Of a DNA stretch of 20,547 nt, positions 14,955 through 20,547 are shown in pieces. The DNA is taken from contig CAZKHA010000052.1 of NCBI GenBank assembly GCA_964552325.1, positions 1 through 20,547 on the forward strand, in the 5' to 3' direction. A program made the translations under genes and the position numbers. Position 1 is the stretch's first letter. Each line of letters begins with the position of its first letter. The stretch comes from CAZKCK01 sp964552325. Lineage in GTDB: Bacteria; Bacteroidota; Bacteroidia; Bacteroidales; TTA-H9. Below the pieces are notes generated by a model. The model had not been told where the DNA came from, did not search any database, and saw nothing but the letters and a program-made list of their open reading frames with translations.

Positions 14955-15336
14955 CGCCATAATAAAACTTGCTTTGAAGTAAGGCTGCCGATGTTATCAA
15001 CAGGTAAATGTTAATAAAATACAGCACAACATATTGCGATAAAAGATGATGCTTGTTTTGCATCAACAACTACGGCAAAAGCAACTTTATCCATACTCCT
15101 TCAGCACCTAAAATAACTGATTTTTTTCAACAATAGTATTCAGGTAGCGTATAAACATCGGATAAAGATGTAGAATAATTATCCTATAAAACAGACGGCC
15201 CTCTTCAATTACCCTTCCATTATTGGGCGTCTAATTAAACATCTTCACTATCCAGCGCACTTCGGGCTTCGGCAGGCTCAGTGCATCGCATTCTCACATT
15301 CTCACATTGATCTACCTTTTTTAAAAACTTATCCAC
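14955..15336. other. Long intergenic region between exbB and purL
   Basis: About 540 bases separate the divergent exbB and purL genes. No open frame of note occurs here. It holds an imperfect hairpin (AGACG-g-CCC 15193-15201 with GGGCGTCT 15235-15242), several T- and A-rich stretches, the repeat-like element near 15250-15310, and at the far right the purL promoter. No tRNA or known riboswitch fold was recognised. Confidence 0.6.
15253..15310. repeat. Intergenic repeat-like element, copy 2
   Basis: A GC-rich imperfect palindrome: GCACT (15257-15261) can pair with AGTGC (15280-15284), with a GC-TTCG-GC tetraloop-like centre. It is followed by CATTCTCACATTCTCACATT, a tract that repeats itself in a 10-base unit. 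Similar TTCGGCAGGCTCAGTG-type elements are scattered between genes in many bacteria. Compare copy 1 at 13660-13745. Confidence 0.4.
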
Positions 15337-15372
15337 TTTGCTTTAACCATCTGTAAGGCTTGTGTATCTTTG
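15337..15372 (+). promoter_or_regulatory. Promoter of purL
   Basis: TTTG at 15337-15340, a 24-base spacer (slightly long) and TATCTTTG at 15365-15372, an exact TAnnTTTG match. It predicts a transcript start near 15380 and a leader of about 90 bases before the purL start. Confidence 0.5.
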
Positions 15373-15468
15373 CAGTATTCAAATGCGCTTGTATAATTCA
15401 TTAATTTGCACATAATTAAGTTTTACTTACACAAGTTCATTTGCAAGTAAACCCTAACACCCATCGTG

Positions 15469-18400
15469 ATGATAGTATATTTTAAAGGTACAGCCAATAA
15501 CTATTTTGCAGTGGAAACCACGCAACAACCCAGCAGCGACGACCTACAAAAACTAAGTTGGCTCTTCAGCGAGGCCGCTGTTTGTTCTAGTGCACATCTT
15601 GAAGGCAGTTTTATTGGTCCCCGCCGCGAAATGGTTACACCTTGGAGCACAAATGCCGTTGAGATAACTCAAAACACAGGAATTAAGGGCATAAAACGCA
15701 TAGAGGAACTTGTGGCCACAACTGAAACCAACCCAAGTTTCGACCCCATGCTGCTGACCGTGTACAAAAACCCCGGGCAGGACATCTTTACGTTGAGCCG
15801 CACACCCGAGAGCCTCAAAGAAATTGATGACATTGAAGCCTATAACCGAGCCGAAGGCTTGGCCCTTAGCCCTGAAGAAGTAGAATACCTTGAAGGGCTG
15901 GCGAATCGCATTGGGCGCAAGCTCACCGATAGCGAAGTCTTTGGATTTTCGCAGGTTAACTCCGAACACTGCCGCCACAAAATCTTTAATGGCACATTTA
16001 TTATCGATGGCGAAGAAAAAGGACAAAGCTTGTTTGCGCTCATCAAAAAAACCAGCCAAGTCAACCCTAATTTGCTGGTATCGGCTTACAAAGACAATGT
16101 AGCCTTTATTGAAGGCCCGAGCATACAACAATTTGCACCCCAAACTCAAGACAAACCTGACTATTTCGGAATACGTGATATTGAGTCTGTTATCTCACTG
16201 AAAGCTGAGACCCACAACTTCCCAACAACCGTGGAGCCATTTAATGGTGCATCTACCGGAACAGGAGGCGAAATTCGTGATCGGCTGGCCGGCGGAAAAG
16301 GTAGCTTACCCATTGCTGGCACGGCAGTTTACATGACCTCCTATCCACGTACATCAGATGGTAGGCCTTGGGAAGACGAAACGCCGCCCCGCAAATGGCT
16401 TTACCAAACTCCTGAAGAAATACTGATAAAAGCCTCCAACGGAGCCTCCGATTTCGGCAACAAATTTGGCCAACCCCTTATCTGCGGCAGCCTTCTAACT
16501 TTTGAACATACCGAAAACGGCACCACCTGGGGCTTCGATAAAGTGATTATGCTCGCGGGCGGGATAGGCTTTGGCATAAAGGCCGACAGTCAAAAAGGAT
16601 TGCCTGAACCTGGCGATTTGATCGTGGTGCTTGGCGGCGACAACTATCGTATCGGGATGGGCGGAGGCGCTGTTTCGTCGGTAGCTACGGGCGAATATGG
16701 CAATTCTATCGAGTTGAATGCGGTGCAACGTGCCAATCCCGAAATGCAAAAAAGAGTTTCAAACGCCATACGTGCCATGGTTGAATCGGGCAACAACCCC
16801 ATCGTGTCGATACACGACCATGGAGCCGGTGGGCACCTCAACTGCTTATCGGAACTGGTTGAAACATCGGGAGGCAAAATACATGTTGACAAGCTTCCAG
16901 TAGGCGACCCTACCCTTTCGCTTAAAGAAATCATCGGAAACGAATCGCAGGAACGTATGGGCCTGGTGCTAAAAGGCCAAGATGTGGAATTGTTACAACG
17001 CATTGCCGAACGTGAACGCGCACCCATGTATGTTGCTGGCGAAATTACAGGCGACGAACACCTTACATTTACAAGCGAACACTATCAGCAACAACCTATC
17101 GACCTCAAATTGAACGATTTCTTTGGAAAACCACCTCGTACTTTAATGGTTGATAAGCGCATAAAAGAATCTTTTAAAGCGTTTGAAAAGCCAAATTTCG
17201 ATATTTACACAAGCCTACGCAATGTACTTCAATTAGAAGCTGTTGCATGCAAAGACTGGCTTACCAACAAGGTTGACCGATCAGTAAGTGGACGCGTGGC
17301 CATGCAACAATGTGCGGGTCCTTTGCAATTGCCTTTAAACAATTTAGGTGTTGTAGCCCTTGATTACCAAGGCAAGCAGGGCATTGCTACTTCAATTGGC
17401 CATGCTCCAATAAGTGGTTTGGCCAATCCTGAAGCGGGCTCAATTCTATCGGTTGCCGAAGCACTCACCAACTTGGTATGGGCACCCTTGCAACATGGCC
17501 TAAAAGGCGTTTCGTTGAGTGCCAATTGGATGTGGCCTTGCCGCAATGCCGGGGAAGATGCCCGATTGTATCTTGCTGTTGAAGCCATGAGTAAATTTGC
17601 TATTGATCTGGGTATTAACATACCCACAGGCAAAGACTCGCTATCGATGACCCAAAAATACCCCGACGGAACCAAGGTTTATTCGCCCGGAACAGTTATA
17701 GTGTCGGCTGTGGCCGAAGTAAGTGATATTACTAAAACCATATCAACCCCACTTAGTGGTAAATTAAACACTTCCTTAGTTTACATCGACTTCAGCGCAA
17801 GCTTGTTTGCTCTGGGTGGATCATCGTATGCCCAGACACACAACTTTATTGGCAAAACAGTCCCGGGTGTTGAGGATGCCGAATACTTTGCCAGTGCATT
17901 CACTGCTGTACAAATGGCCATAAACAACAATTGGATTGTTGCCGGACACGATGTAAGTGCTGGAGGATTGATAACCACCCTACTCGAAATGACCTTTAGC
18001 CATAATGATTTAGGTTTGAATATTAACCTTACGGAACTGCCTGACGAGGACCTTACCCGTTTATTATTCAGCGAGAAACCCTCGGTGATAGTTGAAACGG
18101 AAGTACCAGAGTTGCTTCAAAACCTGCTTGATGAAGCCGGTGTACAAAGCTTTACAATCGGCACCCCCATAATGGGCAACGAATTGAACATTAAACACAA
18201 TCACCTGACTTACAGTTTCGATATACCATCCTTACGTGAGGATTGGTTTAGGAGTTCATACTTGCTCGACCGCAAGCAATGCGGTGAAAACCTTGCTTTT
18301 GAACGTTTCGAAAACTTCAGCAAACATGCACTTAACTATGTTTTCCCAAAAGGTTTTAGAGGCAAAGCTCATGACCTCAAGCTACGTGCAGCAGGCGAGA

Positions 18401-19167
18401 AAACTACGGGAATAAAAGCTGCCATCATACGTGAGAAAGGTGTGAATGGAGATCGAGAAATGGCATATATGCTCTATCTGGCAGGTTTCGACGTTAAGGA
18501 TGTGCACATGACCGACCTGATGAGTGGCCGTGAAGATTTGCATGACATTAATTTAATTGTATTTGTTGGCGGATTCTCCAATTCAGATGTGTTAGGTTCG
18601 GCCAAAGGTTGGGCAGGTGCATTTAAATACAACACCCAAGCTGCCGAAACCCTTCAAAAGTTTTACGAACGTACTGATACGCTGAGCCTAGGTGTGTGCA
18701 ATGGCTGCCAACTGATGATGGAGCTTAACCTGGTTTATCCTGAACATGAGTTACGGCCTTATATGCAACATAACACTTCACATAAATTTGAATCGGGTTT
18801 CCTTACCCTTGATATTCCCCAAAACAACTCGATAATGTTGGGAAGTTTAGCCGGTAGCAGATTAGGTGTGTATGTAGCTCATGGCGAGGGCAAATTCACG
18901 CTTCCGTTACCCGAAAACAAGTATGTGGTTGCAGCTAAATACACCCATGCTACCTATCCAGCCAACCCAAATGGTTCTGATTATGATGTAGCTGCCTTGG
19001 TGTCAGCCAACGGACGTCATTTGGTAATGATGCCACACCTTGAACGCGCCTTCTTGCCATGGCAATGGCCTTGGTACGAACAAACACGGCTTAACGATGA
19101 AGTTAGCCCATGGATGATGGCCTTTGCCAATGCTCGTGAATGGATAAAGGAAAGGCTAAAGGCTTAA
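15469..19167 (+). CDS. purL: Phosphoribosylformylglycinamidine synthase, long single-chain form
   Basis: A 1232-aa cytoplasmic enzyme of purine synthesis that converts FGAR, glutamine and ATP to FGAM. N-terminal PurS-like part (about 1-130), then the synthetase with two AIRS-like halves: FSQVNSEHCRHKIFNG (about 160), ETHNFPTTVEPFNGASTGTG, RDRLAGGKGSLPIAG, later SIHDHGAGGHLNCLSELV and HDVSAGGLITTLLEM. The C-terminal glutaminase starts near 975 (KAAIIREKGVNGDREMAY) and has the nucleophile C1077 (GVCNGCQLM), HGEGKF, and the partner residues H1190 and E1192 in MMPHLER. All key residues are present and the length is normal for the large PurL. The ATG at 15469 is preferred over the adjacent GTG at 15466. 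It is a monocistronic gene with no other pur genes nearby. Confidence 0.98.
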   Translation: MIVYFKGTANNYFAVETTQQPSSDDLQKLSWLFSEAAVCSSAHLEGSFIGPRREMVTPWSTNAVEITQNTGIKGIKRIEELVATTETNPSFDPMLLTVYKNPGQDIFTLSRTPESLKEIDDIEAYNRAEGLALSPEEVEYLEGLANRIGRKLTDSEVFGFSQVNSEHCRHKIFNGTFIIDGEEKGQSLFALIKKTSQVNPNLLVSAYKDNVAFIEGPSIQQFAPQTQDKPDYFGIRDIESVISLKAETHNFPTTVEPFNGASTGTGGEIRDRLAGGKGSLPIAGTAVYMTSYPRTSDGRPWEDETPPRKWLYQTPEEILIKASNGASDFGNKFGQPLICGSLLTFEHTENGTTWGFDKVIMLAGGIGFGIKADSQKGLPEPGDLIVVLGGDNYRIGMGGGAVSSVATGEYGNSIELNAVQRANPEMQKRVSNAIRAMVESGNNPIVSIHDHGAGGHLNCLSELVETSGGKIHVDKLPVGDPTLSLKEIIGNESQERMGLVLKGQDVELLQRIAERERAPMYVAGEITGDEHLTFTSEHYQQQPIDLKLNDFFGKPPRTLMVDKRIKESFKAFEKPNFDIYTSLRNVLQLEAVACKDWLTNKVDRSVSGRVAMQQCAGPLQLPLNNLGVVALDYQGKQGIATSIGHAPISGLANPEAGSILSVAEALTNLVWAPLQHGLKGVSLSANWMWPCRNAGEDARLYLAVEAMSKFAIDLGINIPTGKDSLSMTQKYPDGTKVYSPGTVIVSAVAEVSDITKTISTPLSGKLNTSLVYIDFSASLFALGGSSYAQTHNFIGKTVPGVEDAEYFASAFTAVQMAINNNWIVAGHDVSAGGLITTLLEMTFSHNDLGLNINLTELPDEDLTRLLFSEKPSVIVETEVPELLQNLLDEAGVQSFTIGTPIMGNELNIKHNHLTYSFDIPSLREDWFRSSYLLDRKQCGENLAFERFENFSKHALNYVFPKGFRGKAHDLKLRAAGEKTTGIKAAIIREKGVNGDREMAYMLYLAGFDVKDVHMTDLMSGREDLHDINLIVFVGGFSNSDVLGSAKGWAGAFKYNTQAAETLQKFYERTDTLSLGVCNGCQLMMELNLVYPEHELRPYMQHNTSHKFESGFLTLDIPQNNSIMLGSLAGSRLGVYVAHGEGKFTLPLPENKYVVAAKYTHATYPANPNGSDYDVAALVSANGRHLVMMPHLERAFLPWQWPWYEQTRLNDEVSPWMMAFANAREWIKERLKA

Positions 19168-19590
19168 TCAAGCAACTCTACCAATTATCATCAAACGATG
19201 AGGCTCGACCCAGTTTCTAATGAAGTCAATTTTCATGGATAATTCACTGTACACGAAGGGCTTTAGTTAAGGTAAGAGCCTTTGTGTTGGCCATTCAAGA
19301 CTTGCTATATGCTAATTCTAATTTTACAAGGGTAATTCATGAAATTAAAATATGTAAAACCACTGGAATCATGGAAATTAGCTCACTCAATAAAAGAATG
19401 GTGTTGCATAGCACTCCCTTGCCGCATTTGGAGATATAGACGCTTAATTTCAAGCAACGTATTTTGAATTATCTAATAAACATAAAATAAGTTATATACG
19501 CTCAAAACGAACACTTACACCAAGCACTAAACATATATTACCACATTAAAAACTTAATCTAAAATAAACACCCTTAAAACAAATAAAATA
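19168..19590. other. AT-rich intergenic region after purL
   Basis: A 420-base gap with no convincing gene. It contains an imperfect hairpin near 19256-19283 (GGGCTTT and AAGAGCC) that might end the purL transcript, a 43-codon reading frame at 19339-19470 that has no support, and a very A-rich stretch just before the next gene, as is common for leaders in this phylum. Confidence 0.5.
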
Positions 19591-19848
19591 ATGAACCAAA
19601 AGGAATTAGCTGAACTATCGGATCAAGAATTGATGGATGAAGCAAAAATAAACAAACCATCTCCACTAGTGGATGCCTTTTTTATTGGATTTTTGATTGG
19701 GATAATAATTTATAGCGTAGTGGCGAACAGTTGGGGTTTTCTTACCTTAATCCCTTTGCTATTAGTGTATCTACTGTTGAAAAAACCGAAACGCTATGAA
19801 GCATTGAAAAAAGAATTGAAAGCACGCAATTTGCATAACAACTTATAA
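19591..19848 (+). CDS. Small two-helix membrane protein
   Basis: An 85-aa membrane protein of unknown function. A charged N-terminal helix (NQKELAELSDQELMDEAKIN) is followed by two adjoining membrane helices, about 28-45 (VDAFFIGFLIGIIIYSVVA) and about 49-64 (FLTLIPLLLVYLLL), then a basic tail (KKPKRYEALKKELKARNL). The two charged ends would both face the cytoplasm under the positive-inside rule. I recall similar short proteins in Bacteroidota, where the opening block LSDxEL followed by a two-helix hairpin recurs, but I know of no function. The ATG follows an A-rich leader and the composition is coherent across the frame. Confidence 0.75.
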   Translation: MNQKELAELSDQELMDEAKINKPSPLVDAFFIGFLIGIIIYSVVANSWGFLTLIPLLLVYLLLKKPKRYEALKKELKARNLHNNL

Positions 19849-19951
19849 GAAAGCCTATTTAACTGATTAGGTCAAAAAAAAACAGGACACCGGCTGTCCA
19901 TCATGCTGCCCTGCATGCCCTCATTAGGGTCGTTTCTAAGCATTTGAAGGC

Positions 19952-19982
19952 TTTGATAATCGTGGTCCAATTTGTAATTTCG
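19952..19982 (+). promoter_or_regulatory. Possible promoter of the DUF3795 gene
   Basis: TTTG (19952-19955), a 19-base spacer and TAATTTCG (19975-19982), one base off the -7 consensus. It ends 19 bases before ATG 20002. Confidence 0.4.
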
Positions 19983-20001
19983 CCATCTAACTCCTGAACA
20001 A

Positions 20002-20403
20002 ATGAACGATTCAACATTCCAAGATCCAAGACTCATAGCCCCTTGTGGAATCCCTTGCGAAGTTTGTTATGCTCATTTACGCGCAAAAAACAAATGCCCA
20101 GGCTGTAGGCTATTGGTTGATCCATACCCAAATTTCAGGCAACGTTGCAAAATTGCCAATTGCGAAAAACTGGCCGAAACTAAATCCGGATTGTGCTACG
20201 AATGCGATACAATACCCTGCAAAAGATTAAAAGAACTTGACAAAAGATACCGTATCAGCTATAACACCAGCCTAATTCAAAACCTAGCAGTAATTAAAGA
20301 AAAGGGCATGGATACTTTTCTTGCACATGAAAAGAAGCATAGGACCTGCCAAGGCTGTGGACTACTAATAAGCATTCACAGCAATGGTTGCAGTACTTGC
20401 TAA
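20002..20403 (+). CDS. DUF3795 cysteine-rich protein
   Basis: A 133-aa cytoplasmic protein of the DUF3795 family, with 14 cysteines. The N-terminal block LIAPCGIPCEVCYAHLRAKN carries C15-x3-C19-x2-C22, followed by C32-x2-C35 (CPGC), C49 and C54 (RCKIANC), and C65-x2-C68-x4-C73 (CYECDTIPC). At the C-terminus are C116-x2-C119 and C130-x2-C133. The pairs suggest zinc or Fe-S binding. The function is unknown; the family is spread through anaerobes and Bacteroidota. It sits alone, in the same direction as the small membrane protein upstream, 153 bases apart. Confidence 0.85.
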   Translation: MNDSTFQDPRLIAPCGIPCEVCYAHLRAKNKCPGCRLLVDPYPNFRQRCKIANCEKLAETKSGLCYECDTIPCKRLKELDKRYRISYNTSLIQNLAVIKEKGMDTFLAHEKKHRTCQGCGLLISIHSNGCSTC

Positions 20404-20547
20404 TAAACTGCCCGAAATTACCTTGTGGGGTTTTTTATATATCAAGTTCAAACAAAACTCAGCAATTCTCCTATTACAGAGATTTAAAATTTCGGCAATT
20501 TGGGTTTCTTTGTTATTTTGCTTTTATAGTCATAGAAATTGTAAATC

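Noticed and set aside
15553..16149. 198-codon minus-strand open frame inside purL
   Set aside because: Fully antisense to conserved PurL sequence; no domain or start signal.
19339..19470. 43-codon open frame in the gap after purL
   Set aside because: Short, no promoter or family, and odd composition (Cys, Trp and Arg rich); not enough to call a gene.
19168..19590. Search for a tRNA, riboswitch or CRISPR repeat in the gap
   Set aside because: No cloverleaf, conserved riboswitch core or regular repeat-spacer pattern was found.
20411..20436. Possible terminator after the DUF3795 gene
   Set aside because: There is a T6 run, but only a 3-bp CCC/GGG stem with a long loop; too weak to call.

Overview
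The window looks like chromosomal DNA from an uncultured member of the Bacteroidota. It is AT-rich and has no clear Shine-Dalgarno sites. Several genes have the phylum's -33/-7 promoter pattern (TTTG, about 19-20 bases, TAnnTTTG). The families also fit: ECF sigma with anti-sigma, FPGG-type TonB C-terminal domains, a DUF3078 barrel, lipoproteins with a Lys-Lys after the lipid Cys, and a single long PurL. No rRNA, tRNA, CRISPR array, phage or transposase was found.

Left part (1-4860): an OmpA-like protein and a TonB-family protein on the minus strand. Divergent from the latter is a two-gene regulatory unit, an ECF sigma factor overlapping by ATGA an anti-sigma factor that carries its own TonB C-terminal domain. 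A small helical protein and a Schlafen-AlbA_2 protein follow, end to end.

Middle (4861-8823): a compact carbohydrate operon with a recognisable promoter, two genes and a strong terminator. It encodes a beta-phosphoglucomutase/GH65 disaccharide phosphorylase fusion and a uridine-kinase-like P-loop protein with an unusual Walker A. The fusion should turn an alpha-glucoside plus phosphate into beta-glucose 1-phosphate and then glucose 6-phosphate.

Centre (8814-12689): a DUF1848 Fe-S protein, a small lipoprotein, a decayed lipoprotein gene broken by stops and frameshifts, a DUF3078 outer-membrane barrel and a CoA-pyrophosphatase-type NUDIX hydrolase.

Right part (12719-20547): an ExbB-ExbD-TonB energy-transduction operon on the minus strand, a 540-base intergenic region with repeat-like elements, full-length purL, a 420-base AT-rich gap, a two-helix membrane protein and a cysteine-rich DUF3795 protein.

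Most of the window is ordinary housekeeping and envelope biology. The parts most worth a second look are the anti-sigma/TonB fusion beside a TonB paralogue, the phosphorylase-mutase fusion paired with the atypical kinase, and the decaying lipoprotein gene.
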